64,000 nt of DNA from Dendrolimus kikuchii (taxonomy: Eukaryota; Arthropoda; Insecta; Lepidoptera; Lasiocampidae): the NCBI GenBank assembly GCA_019925095.2, contig CM034415.1:10776333-10840332 (forward strand), in the 5' to 3' direction. The notes beneath the pieces were generated by a model that did not search any database, was not told where the DNA came from, and saw nothing but the letters and a program-made list of their open reading frames with translations. Positions 60,901-64,000 of this stretch are shown here, one piece after another. Numbering within the stretch: the first letter of the stretch is position 1; every line of letters starts with the position of its first letter. The translations under genes and the position numbers were made by a program.

Positions 60901-63047
60901 ATTATCTACTATGACCTATTTATGTAGATAATAAAATCGGATTATCTAAACAACGTAAACAACACACACCGGCATGATTAAGGCAACATAGAAAAAGAAA
61001 TCTACCTATGTAAAAAACAATTAGAATTCCTTCATACTAAATGCTAAAATCAGTACGTAACACAAGTTGAAAACATATTCTTCAGAACAAACAGTAATAT
61101 AATGTTACATATTTTTTTATTATATATTACTTATAAATTAATTATATTACATATAATCGAATACAATGCAAGAAAACTTAACTTATTTGTATTGTATTCT
61201 ACTCATAGTCCCTCAAGACTATAAGTAGAATACTGAGCCCAGATCACCGTCTTCTATGGGTAAGGTGCCCAGTAGGCTGGTTACGTTTCCTCGCTGGATC
61301 GCCATACTGATCCGTTGGCCGAGGTAAGCACCAGCCCTCTGATCACCCGAAGAGTCAATGAGTCGTTTCGATAAGTTTTGGTAGAGGCTCATGGCCTCAG
61401 GACCCCACGGTCCCAGCGTCTCGATAGCAAATGGCACAAACATATAACTCTCACAGAGGGTTGCATATTTGCGCCGCTTGAGTGATTCGGCTGTTTCCGC
61501 CGCTGAACAAATGGTTTGGCAAATGGGATGCGGCCAACGTGTCTACGCAAGTCGCATCCCACACCAAAGGCTTGCCACGCTGCCAGGGAATTAGAGTCAT
61601 TCCGTCGGGACGCTTACCATCGTCACGTGCAATACCGTTCAGCTCCAATAAAGCCGGCACGCGCCCTCCGTAAGACATAATTCAAGGCTGCGTGGCGCGA
61701 CCATCTGCCGGCACTGCGGCGGCAAGAAAGACCGTGGTATCCCGGGCCGATTATCTCTGTTCCACAGACGCATGTGTGTGGTGCACATATGCGAGAACCC
61801 AAGCGCAGATTTATAGCCAAAGATAAGGAAGTATTATCCATTAATGTTCCTAAATAAAATAATTCTAATATAATTAGACTAAATAAAACTATATATACAA
61901 ATTAAATTCGTGGTAGCGTAATGGCTAGCGCACGCGTCCCTGACTCAAAGGGCGCGGGTTCGATCCTGGCAGGAACGCATGCACCATTTAGGCAGTTTTT
62001 GACCTAATGTACATATTGTTATATTTACCACGTACTAACAACGGTGAAGGAAAACATGGTGATGAAACCTGCACATCGAGATAACCGATGTGTCAAACCT
62101 GCCAAACAGCCCTGGACAAGCGTGGCGGGTATACTGTCCGTTCCCTCTATAATGGGAGGCCCGAGCCCAGCAGTGGGACATTTATAGGCTGATATTAAAT
62201 TAAACTATACAATCTAGTGCCAGATTACTGTCAGTTGGAAACGTGCCCAAAAGACTGGTCACATTACCTCGCTGTATCGCAACGCTAATGCGTTGTTCGA
62301 GGTACAGACCAGTCCTTTGGTCACGTAAGACGTCTACCAGGCGTTTCGCCATGTCTCGATGACGTTTGTGCGACTCTATGGGTAAGGTACCCAGAAGGCT
62401 GGCAAAGTCTATCCGTGCAGGAACGAAGAGGCGACAAAAGAACCCACAGCCAGGTAGTAGAGCATTTTCTCAACTGGATGGCTACCATCCTTGATCTAGA
62501 GTCTAAAGTATGGCGGCATAACAACCTTGAGTTGTGTTCCGGCATTAGCGGCCAGGCTCCAGTCTCCCTTTAGAAAGCAGCAGCGCATTTGTAGCACCTC
62601 TGGTGTTGCAAATATCCATAGGCGATGGTAACCACTTTCCATAGGTGGACCGTCTGCCTGTATGCTGAACTCAAGCAATAAAAAGAACCTCCCTGAAGCG
62701 TCGCGACACCAAACGGCACGAACATATAACTCTCACTGTTGTTAGCATATTTGCGCCGCTTGAGTGATTCAGCCGTTTCCACTGAACTTAAGAATGGAGA
62801 AAGGATACTACACGCGAATTAAAAAAAATATATAATTACTTTTTCCATAAGAGATATCAGTCGGGGAGAACGTCGCGCCGGTGCATACCAGACCAAGTAG
62901 TGACGTCATCACCTCGAATCTCTTCTCGCTGCAGATGCTGACCACGTCACCTCTGCCCACCCCAATACGGGACAGCGATAAGGCTACGTTCACAGTCTGC
63001 TGCACCAACTCCGTGTACGTCATTCGGGCGTCTGTGTCGGCATCTAT
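36778..63047 (-). CDS. Acyl-CoA synthetase, 4CL/luciferase-like (adenylate-forming), N-terminal exon(s) outside the window
   Basis: Activates a carboxylate with ATP to acyl-AMP, then transfers it to CoA; natural substrate unknown. Exons in transcript order: 63047-62840, 60258-60089, 55236-55097, 53214-53064, 50411-50266, 49114-48982, 41755-41674, 40377-40238, 37984-37814, 36906-36778; about 489 residues plus stop. Core motifs: [10 protein letters not shown] (phosphate-binding loop), [28 protein letters not shown], then the C-terminal [12 protein letters not shown] and the Lys in AGDKLDR. All exon phases match and splice sites are GT-AG. About 45-50 N-terminal residues are missing compared with the usual ~540. 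It ends VENQ, so there is no PTS1-type peroxisomal tripeptide. Convergent with the protease. Family certain, specificity unknown. Confidence 0.88.
36984..37150 (-). mobile_element. Old Jockey or SINE-J tail fragment
   Basis: GAGTACAGCAGACAAG and TATAGACGCTTGCAACACC match the shared tail in diverged form. Confidence 0.5.
37175..37779 (-). mobile_element. SINE-J copy split by another SINE-J
   Basis: The - strand SINE-J pieces 37175-37432 and 37743-37779 join at AGGCC. Between them is a + strand SINE-J. The inner edge lies about 30 bp downstream of the donor of the exon at 37814. Confidence 0.75.
37433..37742 (+). mobile_element. SINE-J copy nested in a SINE-J
   Basis: Full-length on + from ATCCGTGCAGGAATGG to TGCAATAAAAAAA. 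Confidence 0.8.
37814..37984 (-). CDS. Synthetase exon, start of the C-terminal domain
   Basis: Encodes [48 protein letters not shown]. Phase 0 at both ends; follows KFNDIS of the previous exon as in ELIKxxxxxVPPAELE of the family. Confidence 0.95.
38105..38440. repeat. AT-rich ~24 bp minisatellite
   Basis: Repeats of TTAATTTTAATTAAATTAAA(TTCA), more than eight degenerate units, made of AT palindromes. Confidence 0.8.
38533..38643 (+). CDS. Possible signal-peptide exon or small secreted peptide
   Basis: ATG-led frame of 36 codons starting [18 protein letters not shown], then APASR, an excellent signal-peptide shape, ending at TAA. A weak donor (AGAT/GTAGAA) lies right after the signal. Lies on + inside an intron of the - strand synthetase. 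No downstream exon recognised. Confidence 0.25.
   Translation: MLKLVHFAVLLLFSIFSLAPASRCRKNLIILLCSLV
38943..39316 (-). mobile_element. RTE-A LINE, 5'-truncated, open
   Basis: Open from [11 protein letters not shown] to RELA on -. Tail on the left is short (ATATA). Confidence 0.85.
39388..39655 (+). mobile_element. RTE-A LINE, 5'-truncated, open
   Basis: Starts at [15 protein letters not shown] and ends RELA, stop, (TATG)n. GCTTATTAAT lies on both sides within an AT-rich context, possibly the target duplication. Head-to-head with the previous copy, ~70 bp apart. Confidence 0.85.
39712..39880 (+). mobile_element. RLE-LINE 3' end, degenerate
   Basis: AGTCTTCGGGTGATCAGAAG and ATTCTACTTATA match the element end; ~18 bp are deleted and the hairpin is decayed. 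Confidence 0.65.
39893..40135 (-). mobile_element. SINE-T1 copy
   Basis: Full-length on -: B box GGTTCGATTC at the right, (ATTT)n tail at the left (39890-39913). Confidence 0.85.
40238..40377 (-). CDS. Synthetase exon with TGD and hinge motifs
   Basis: Encodes [49 protein letters not shown] contacts the ribose of AMP, and Arg/Lys near NRIKELIK mark the hinge to the C-terminal lid. Confidence 0.95.
40405..40692 (-). mobile_element. SINE-J copy
   Basis: Diverged, nearly full-length, ending CCGTTCCTTCAAGGAT. Confidence 0.75.
40717..41012 (+). mobile_element. RTE-A LINE, 5'-truncated
   Basis: Open from [16 protein letters not shown]; near the end ~30 bp are missing (WPSGVK replaces [14 protein letters not shown]). 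Short (TATG)n. Confidence 0.85.
41035..41083 (-). mobile_element. RTE-A 3' stub
   Basis: Only the (CATA)n tail and last ~35 bp, about 20 bp from the + strand copy and tail to tail with it. Confidence 0.65.
41088..41268 (+). mobile_element. SINE-J copy, 5'-truncated
   Basis: From the body (TGGCTACCACGCCCC) to GGTGGGTCGTCTGTCTGTC; the poly(A) end is lost. Confidence 0.7.
41310..41640 (+). mobile_element. LINE 3' tail, second copy
   Basis: Nearly identical to 14815-15160, ending TTTTGAATTTGCAAA. Confidence 0.6.
41674..41755 (-). CDS. Synthetase exon (82 bp)
   Basis: Encodes [20 protein letters not shown] and KSVVLMK; RGEICIK matches the RGEL/RGEI motif of the family. Ends with one base completed to Gly by the next exon. 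Confidence 0.93.
41786..42227 (+). pseudogene. mariner transposase N-terminal fragment
   Basis: From GGTTGGGGAAAAAGTCTTTT (inverted-repeat end). [20 protein letters not shown] at 41967, then [16 protein letters not shown], a stop, IWFKRFQS, and in another frame [16 protein letters not shown] sequence. The helix-turn-helix half of a mariner transposase, with one stop and a frameshift, cut off where the CR1 element begins. Confidence 0.8.
42615..45485 (-). CDS. LINE ORF2: endonuclease and reverse transcriptase, 956 residues
   Basis: Makes and inserts element cDNA by target-primed reverse transcription. APE-type endonuclease at about 1-225: NETWL (N38, E39), [25 protein letters not shown] (D150, N152), but HGH at 214-216 where SDH is usual. 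RT at about 470-730: [34 protein letters not shown] (D571), [12 protein letters not shown] and FYADDTQIY (YADD 663-666). A C-terminal domain with [15 protein letters not shown] is typical of CR1/Jockey elements. No stop or frameshift. A - strand open frame ends two bases before this ATG. Confidence 0.9.
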   Translation of the reverse strand: MVNKQIKVGLFNAGSLGTNHDDFIASIMRYNIDILAINETWLREGEEGRAPALPGYKLRHIPRPREVRSRGGGVGFYVRHNISVRTWSHPVDPLHKCVEQMWITLSLNGKKLLIGTAYRPPWLDVDLFFDAITDSINSNNNYNNIILLGDLNINFFLNTDPKTEKLITFLTCNNLLQIISSPTHFTTTSQTLIDVVCTNLIAKNVFVEPIGSIHGHCLVICEFNVKRDKLTPRTFSYRPLNDICLDKFSIDLQYIGWDLISTLGNVNDMVNTFNQNVVGLFNLHAPVKMAVVKERSPPWLTDTIKLMMKLRDKAAAKYHKSRTQSKKDYYKSLKSLVSRSLFLEKSAYFKQNIEKKTKDPKTLWKNIKNVLLPYNNVDLPGHFNNADILNDHFLDVPCASDINISILTYFEYHRFSDAVFHITPINLNQLLKTIRNLKSNAEGCDLISLRMLLLTLPYSLNAIMAIVNMSIGTSTFPDNWKLAIVRPLPKISNPSDVKDLRPISLLPCLSKIMEKVVCAQLTEFLEKNQILPEFQSGFRKGRGTATALLDVTDNILCSQDKGLCTVLVLLDFSRAFDSINTNLLLSKLSYYGFDSNAVQWFHSYLSYRYQCVKINHSNGSVKVSEKLPVNRGVPQGSILGPILFILYTADIALHIKHSKFHFYADDTQIYIYCKPSEIDGAIEKLNEDLSRIAIWSKNNSLLLNPKKSKYIIFGSKHQLLHVNPSQRVMIMDKPIERVFEARNLGLYVDCDLRYERHVAHSVKNCFYKLKILYKIRPYLNEDLRIQLVESLVLSRLNFADVVFGPRLLARTKRLIQRVQNACARFCFNIPLRDHVTPYLNRHSILKMIHRRKLHLACLLFGVVKHRSPSYLYEKLSWSSSRRQIEARQCAIQLTMEHHNTTAFRGSFRYAASRCWNNIPPPIRNVCSVSLFRVKLKKFLHVHQIAQANQRQDTSAI
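45488..46147 (-). other. Alternative-frame open stretch across the ORF1-ORF2 gap
   Basis: 219 codons in a frame different from ORF1's, overlapping its 3' end and stopping (TAA) two bases before the ORF2 ATG. The second half is hydrophobic and AT-driven. Probably not a protein, but its position could matter for re-initiation at ORF2. Confidence 0.2.
45870..46901 (-). CDS. LINE ORF1: PHD finger, coiled coil and FP25K-like C-terminus, 343 residues
   Basis: Presumed RNA-binding chaperone of the element. Residues 4-48 hold C4-C7-C19-C22-H27-C30-C45-C48, the Cys4-His-Cys3 pattern of a PHD finger. A helical, heptad-like segment spans roughly 95-175 ([19 protein letters not shown] region). The C-terminal third ([47 protein letters not shown]) resembles the FP25K-like domain of many insect LINE ORF1s. 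Intact frame. Confidence 0.85.
   Translation of the reverse strand: MAKCAACGKFLSQTGAASCSGCPCMFHKVCVAIPDNGIVPKNWTCPECKKKIRKSDNTDTPVKGVCGTNSPPTISSVPHLGSFSCIETQKHINLPEPLEEESEIRAMRRELAEYMCEIRNEMHVFRSSLAGIAQRFDGIEQRLVNLELRQMDSGMKNIAELENAVTQLKLELNDRDQEALLADLDIGCLPEENGENTVHIVTVVASKLGVTIESRDIVYAERIGTARSVAAATDAGRKARRVVVRLARRDLRDELLHAARVRRNLTTADMGFSGPSQRVFINERLTRTNRQLFHRVREECRKLQWRYCWTKKGRIFVRQCEGRQAYSIRSDNDFLRVFSISAV
47259..47470 (+). mobile_element. Lep1-like Helitron, 5'-truncated
   Basis: TATAAAGCTGAAGAGTCTG, AATCTCAGGAACTACTGG and TATATATCATCACGC are typical of Lep1. The first bases are missing where the LINE begins. Confidence 0.65.
47471..47708. other. Intronic stretch
   Basis: No gene; includes CATGTTGCGAAGCGGTG, a scrap of the LINE tail seen at 15040. 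Confidence 0.3.
47709..47842 (+). mobile_element. SINE-J copy, both ends truncated
   Basis: Only the middle of the element (GCCAGGTGGTAGGGC to GCAGCAGCGCATT). Confidence 0.7.
47990..48290 (+). mobile_element. Helitron-like fragment
   Basis: CGACTGGACCGATTTAAATG and ATATAGGATACTTTTGAGCC resemble Helitron bodies elsewhere here. Confidence 0.4.
48386..48695 (-). mobile_element. SINE-J copy
   Basis: Full-length on -, from the mirrored tail TATTGCAGGAGTTCAG to CCGTTCCTGCACGGAT. Confidence 0.85.
48868..48956 (+). mobile_element. Jockey-type tail fragment
   Basis: GTGCTGCAAACGTCTATAGG to CTTCACAATAAAAAAAC: only the tail shared by Jockey and SINE-J. Confidence 0.6.
48982..49114 (-). CDS. Synthetase exon with YGMSEAG
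   Basis: Encodes [17 protein letters not shown], then [15 protein letters not shown] and [17 protein letters not shown] is the adenine-binding motif (YGxTE in most relatives, Thr replaced by Ser). Confidence 0.95.
49270..49770 (-). mobile_element. Helitron B fragment, - strand
   Basis: GCGCCACCTACCGGATCC, TGAATCTAAACCATCCCGGG and related sequence are the inverse of the Helitron B unit; about two units, diverged. Confidence 0.6.
49771..50265. other. Intronic stretch
   Basis: AT-rich; no gene or clear element. Confidence 0.3.
50266..50411 (-). CDS. Synthetase exon
   Basis: Encodes [48 protein letters not shown]. Matches the S-P-V-DKYDLSSLKxxxSGAAPL region. Last codon is completed to Arg by the next exon. 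Confidence 0.93.
50412..50866. other. Intronic stretch with an inverted repeat fragment
   Basis: 50710-50850 is the inverse of 11560-11690 (CACTTATAGTTTATATAGAG). Otherwise unclassified. Confidence 0.35.
50867..51362. mobile_element. Repeat P, copy 2
   Basis: Same hairpin and inverted TTTTTCAACACACTTG ends as 27078-27588, same orientation, very few differences. Confidence 0.65.
51480..51840 (+). mobile_element. LINE 3' end fragment
   Basis: Contains GGCCTAGCTGCCAAGCCATA and ends TAAATAAAATAAAATAA. The same block, inverted, lies at 58880-58910. Confidence 0.5.
51841..52129. other. Intronic stretch
   Basis: Includes CTTTTGTAGTCTTTCTTATA, shared in diverged form with 1000-1020. No gene. Confidence 0.3.
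52130..52450 (-). mobile_element. Helitron C fragment, - strand
   Basis: ATCCCATTATCCGAGATGAA and, at the end, CATTTATAATATTAATAGG are the inverse of the Helitron C 5' part. Confidence 0.65.
52520..52700 (-). mobile_element. Helitron-like fragment, - strand
   Basis: AACTGACCCGATCACGCGTTGC and ATCGGTTAAGTAATTTCGGAG are typical of degenerate lepidopteran Helitrons. Confidence 0.4.
52836..53046 (+). mobile_element. SINE-J copy, 5'-truncated
   Basis: From CCAGGTGGTAGGGTA to TGCAATAAATAAATAAAAAA; a small deletion in the tail. Ends ~20 bp before a synthetase exon. Confidence 0.8.
53064..53214 (-). CDS. Synthetase exon
   Basis: Encodes [50 protein letters not shown]. Matches the region after the first AMP-binding loop (YGL..L..L..GATIV). 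Confidence 0.93.
53241..53820 (+). mobile_element. SINE-T2 copy with GC-rich insertion
   Basis: The tRNA-like head (GTGGCAGCGTAACGGT, GCGGGTTCTAGC) and the SINE-T2 body (ACCACGTGCTAATAACGGTG, 53655 on) are separated by a ~310 bp GC-rich block (53305-53615). Confidence 0.65.
53305..53615. mobile_element. GC-rich insertion of unknown type inside SINE-T2
   Basis: Carries the inverted pair GCACGCTCGG (53390) and CCGAGCGTGC (53538) and a TATATAGG. Probably a snapback MITE; no family recognised. Confidence 0.4.
53825..54145 (+). mobile_element. Mixed repeat debris: SINE-J head, Helitron B end, LINE tail
   Basis: 53828-53850 matches the SINE-J head; 53900-54010 a Helitron B unit and its 3' end (CAGAGCAGGACAACATCTGC); 54050-54145 a LINE tail ending (TTGAA)n. 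Confidence 0.5.
54146..55096. other. Intronic stretch, no gene seen
   Basis: Unclassified; ACGCCATCTAGTG and ATGCCATCTATCG-like motifs repeat (about 54825 and 54865). A short (ACAT)n at 55025-55050. Confidence 0.3.
55097..55236 (-). CDS. Synthetase exon with the phosphate-binding loop
   Basis: Encodes [56 protein letters not shown] is the AMP-binding signature of the family. Confidence 0.97.
55691..56136 (+). mobile_element. Solo LTR, 446 bp
   Basis: Begins TGTTACGACC and ends CGAGTCAACA (TGTT/AACA inverted ends). ATAC precedes (55687-55690) and follows (56137-56140), a 4 bp target duplication. TATA-like and AATAAA sequences sit near the 3' end. Orientation is by the AATAAA on +. No internal retroviral-like genes, so it is a recombined single LTR, probably Gypsy-like. 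Confidence 0.7.
56137..56467. other. Intronic stretch
   Basis: No recognised element or exon. Confidence 0.3.
56468..56792 (+). mobile_element. SINE-J copy
   Basis: Full-length on +, with a ~15 bp insertion after GGCATTAATGA; ends TGCAATAAAAAAAAA. Confidence 0.85.
56793..57288. other. Intronic stretch
   Basis: AT-rich, no element recognised. Confidence 0.3.
57289..57580 (-). mobile_element. Helitron-like element, - strand
   Basis: Starts CTAGCTGACCCGGCAATCTT and shares its body with 28556-29060 (GGACTTCCACAAATAATTC). A ~200 bp segment of the other copy is absent here. Confidence 0.6.
57624..57870 (+). mobile_element. SINE-T1 copy
   Basis: CTGTGGTTGAGCGGGCTAAG and GGTTCGATTCC head, (ATT)n tail. 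Full-length. Confidence 0.85.
57871..58089. other. Intronic stretch with LINE tail scrap
   Basis: GTGATCTCTTACAGGCAACC (57921) is a diverged LINE 3' piece. Confidence 0.3.
58090..58385 (-). mobile_element. SINE-J copy, small deletion
   Basis: Missing ~25 bp around the CAGTCGGGC block; otherwise complete to CCGTTCCTGCACGGAT. Confidence 0.85.
58549..59080 (-). pseudogene. mariner transposase C-terminal remnant, interrupted
   Basis: On -, before the interruption: [16 protein letters not shown] and AYSPN; after it: [43 protein letters not shown] and stop. The last part of a mariner catalytic domain (the SPDLAPxDFFLFP region). A LINE tail at 58806-58975 sits precisely between SPN and APADF. The right end is near a SINE-T1. 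Confidence 0.8.
58806..58975 (-). mobile_element. LINE 3' end inserted in mariner
   Basis: On + it begins TTATACAATACAATACTC and contains TTTATGGCTTGGCAACTAGG and GGGCGGCCTTATTGCTG, the inverse of LINE 3' ends seen elsewhere. Only the tail was inserted. Confidence 0.65.
59085..59319 (+). mobile_element. SINE-T1 copy
   Basis: Full-length, with a small deletion in the TATGGTCTGGGTGTCTGGG block; (ATT)n tail. Confidence 0.85.
59335..59660 (-). repeat. Dispersed repeat D1, inverted copy
   Basis: Inverse of 10561-10890 (GCGTCCCTTGCGCCCCGGGG). Continues right into Jockey-tail-like CTGATGTTGCAACCATCC. Confidence 0.55.
59684..59985 (+). mobile_element. SINE-J copy
   Basis: Full-length on + from ATCCGTGCAGGAACAG to GAAATAAAAAA. 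Confidence 0.82.
60089..60258 (-). CDS. Synthetase exon
   Basis: Encodes [64 protein letters not shown] is the family's KPKxIFCS region. Joining to the first exon gives GK-M-KISK, a little shorter than relatives, so a tiny exon may be missing between them. Confidence 0.9.
60310..60621 (-). mobile_element. SINE-J copy
   Basis: Full-length on -, small deletion; right edge CCGTTCCTGCACGGAT. Confidence 0.85.
60622..61194. other. Intronic stretch with a short open frame
   Basis: A 56-codon frame (60744-60914, [14 protein letters not shown]...) is open on + but matches no family I know and has no gene context. Otherwise AT-rich. Confidence 0.3.
61195..61841 (-). pseudogene. RLE-LINE C-terminal fragment with 3' hairpin
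   Basis: On -, [20 protein letters not shown], then [20 protein letters not shown] (CCHC knuckle), [20 protein letters not shown] and [10 protein letters not shown], later [24 protein letters not shown] and VFYL with stop. Two frameshifts. The hairpin TATTCTACTCATAGTC...GACTATAAGTAGAATA (61195-61232) overlaps the stop. Confidence 0.75.
61906..62200 (+). mobile_element. SINE-T2, full-length reference copy
   Basis: GTGGTAGCGTAATGGCTAGC (A box) and GCGGGTTCGATCCTGG (B box) head, then ACCACGTACTAACAACGGTG and GCCCAGCAGTGGGACATTTA. tRNA-derived SINE; no CCA or complete cloverleaf. Confidence 0.8.
62210..62785 (-). pseudogene. RLE-LINE C-terminal fragments with SINE-J between
   Basis: 62218-62345 encodes the [24 protein letters not shown] end on -. 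62375-62409 (GGGTAAGGTACCCAGAAGG) is a second copy's LLGTLP end. 62686-62785 encodes [18 protein letters not shown]. The SINE-J at 62410 separates parts. Confidence 0.65.
62410..62685 (+). mobile_element. SINE-J copy, head deleted internally
   Basis: From ATCCGTGCAGGAACG, with ~40 bp missing after the head, to CAAGCAATAAAAAG. Confidence 0.8.
62840..63047 (-). CDS. Synthetase exon, first in the window
   Basis: After TTCCGCAG on -. Encodes [78 protein letters not shown] is the family's N-terminal ...LTYxEL motif. Earlier exon(s) with the start codon must lie beyond 64000. Confidence 0.93.
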
Positions 63048-63149
63048 CTGCGGAATTGAGCGATTTTAAATTCCTGTGATACAACATTATACTACTAGCG
63101 TTTGTCTGTGACTCCTTTTGCGTTAATGTTGATTTATTTATAAGTAGAG

Positions 63150-63560
63150 TTTACCCCGTGGGTCAACCTCTAGTGCGTATATCTTGTTTAAAGAGCAGGC
63201 AGTATAGGTTATATTGTATTAATTTTGACTAAACAGATATACAATGCAAAAGTGGATGGATGCAGAAGTCGTGGAAGGCCACGACACACCTTCCATGATC
63301 AAATTGATCGTGTACTAGCAGAAGGTGATGTCAGGAGCCTTAAGAACAGACGAGCGTGCATGACAAGAGTTATGAATGTCAAAGAAGCAAGTGAGGTGTG
63401 TAAGAATAAGCCTAAATGGCGCTCTGTTGTTCGTGCCTACCCCACAAGGGAACTGGCGTGAAGTTATGTATGTATGTATTAATTTTTTATGTATTTGCCC
63501 CCGGAAGATTTACTTCATTTTATATCGCAAACTATACCATCCCCCGTCTATCTGTAAATT
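63150..63560 (+). mobile_element. Helitron-like element split by RTE-A
   Basis: AGAGTTTACCCCGTGG, GAGCAGGCAGTATAGG, then after the insertion GAAGATTTACTTCATTTTAT, the same order as 19410-19560 without the insertion. Confidence 0.6.
63227..63475 (+). mobile_element. RTE-A LINE with 11 bp target duplication
   Basis: Open from [12 protein letters not shown] to RELA, stop, (TATG)n. GTATTAATTTT flanks it at 63216-63226 and 63476-63486. The related uninterrupted locus at 19495-19560 confirms the insertion. Confidence 0.9.
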
Positions 63561-63589
63561 ACATAAATGACAAAACTTGACAAAACATG

Positions 63590-63890
63590 ATAGATAACAT
63601 TGACCTAGAGGACCAAGTGGACCCAGTGGACCAACTGGACCAAGTAAACCAAGTGGCCGAAATGGGCAAAATCACAAAACCTATCCTAGTTTCCGGGATA
63701 ACCTCATCATAAATCTATTCCAAAATGTATCCCATTATCCGGGATAAAAAGTATCCCTTAGCCACCCTCGGTATTAAAATTACATATGCACCAAGTTTCA
63801 ACCAAATCGGTCCAGTAGTTTTTCCGTAAAAACGTAACAGACGGACAGAATTAATTTCGCGTTTATAATATTAATAGGGATTTTCATATA
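63590..63890 (-). mobile_element. Helitron C, - strand, with GACCAAGTGGACC minisatellite
   Basis: Short repeats of CCAAGTGGACC at 63605-63660, then inverted Helitron C blocks to TTTATAATATTAATAGGGA. Confidence 0.6.
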
Positions 63891-63892
63891 GG

Positions 63893-64000
63893 AGCGTGGC
63901 AAGCCTTTGGTGAGAGATGCGACTTGCGTAGACACGTTGGCCGCATCCCATTTATCAAACACGTCTAGATCAGCCGGTTCGGCGGCGGAAACAGCTGAAT
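63893..64000 (+). mobile_element. RLE-LINE fragment running off the window
   Basis: Encodes [20 protein letters not shown] and SAGSAAETAE on +. W of WDATC is Arg here. Continues past 64000. Confidence 0.7.

Noticed and set aside
60744..60914. 56-codon open frame
   Set aside because: No recognised family, no splice or signal features, and chance frames of this size are expected.

Overview
This window is animal nuclear DNA, almost certainly from a moth or butterfly. The signs are genes split by GT-AG introns, no operons, Lep1-like Helitrons, Jockey, CR1 and RTE LINEs, mariner and hAT elements, tRNA-derived SINEs and an AT-rich background. No prokaryotic, CRISPR, rRNA or true tRNA gene was seen.

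Two host genes lie tail to tail, and most of the window is their repeat-filled introns. On the + strand a CLIP-domain trypsin-like serine protease zymogen can be followed through eight exons (14489-14551, 17123-17220, 24422-24585, 25681-25790, 29239-29391, 31687-31828, 32655-32789, 33819-34022). Its His-Asp-Ser triad is intact. The signal-peptide exon and the second half of the CLIP domain were not found. On the - strand an acyl-CoA synthetase of the adenylate-forming (4CL/luciferase-like) family runs from beyond position 63047 down to its stop at 36778. Ten exons give about 489 residues with all core motifs; only the extreme N-terminus is missing. Exon phases agree at every joint checked, except where the protease exon is missing.

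The rest is nested transposons. The main families, with working names used below, are: (1) RTE-A, at least 16 copies, 5'-truncated and ending in a (TATG)n tail; (2) SINE-J, about 26 copies of a ~320 bp element whose last ~90 bp match the 3' end of a Jockey LINE; (3) RLE-LINE, eight fragments of an element with a CCHC knuckle, a PD...D nuclease-like motif and a 3' hairpin overlapping its stop codon; (4) an apparently complete CR1-group LINE at 42216-47258 with both ORFs open; (5) Helitrons B, C and Lep1, several carrying minisatellites; (6) two hAT-like elements with perfect 8 bp target duplications (5617-9431 and 13447-14253); (7) mariner remnants; (8) tRNA-derived SINE-T1 and SINE-T2; (9) a solo LTR with a 4 bp target duplication (55691-56136).

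The most noteworthy points are a 64 bp tandem repeat that duplicates a real 3' splice site five times in front of a protease exon, the shared Jockey/SINE tail, antisense SINEs that present ready-made splice acceptors, the RLE-LINE terminal hairpin, and the traceable order of nested insertions. All boundaries were read by eye; exon ends are exact to within a base or so, while repeat ends may be off by tens of bases.
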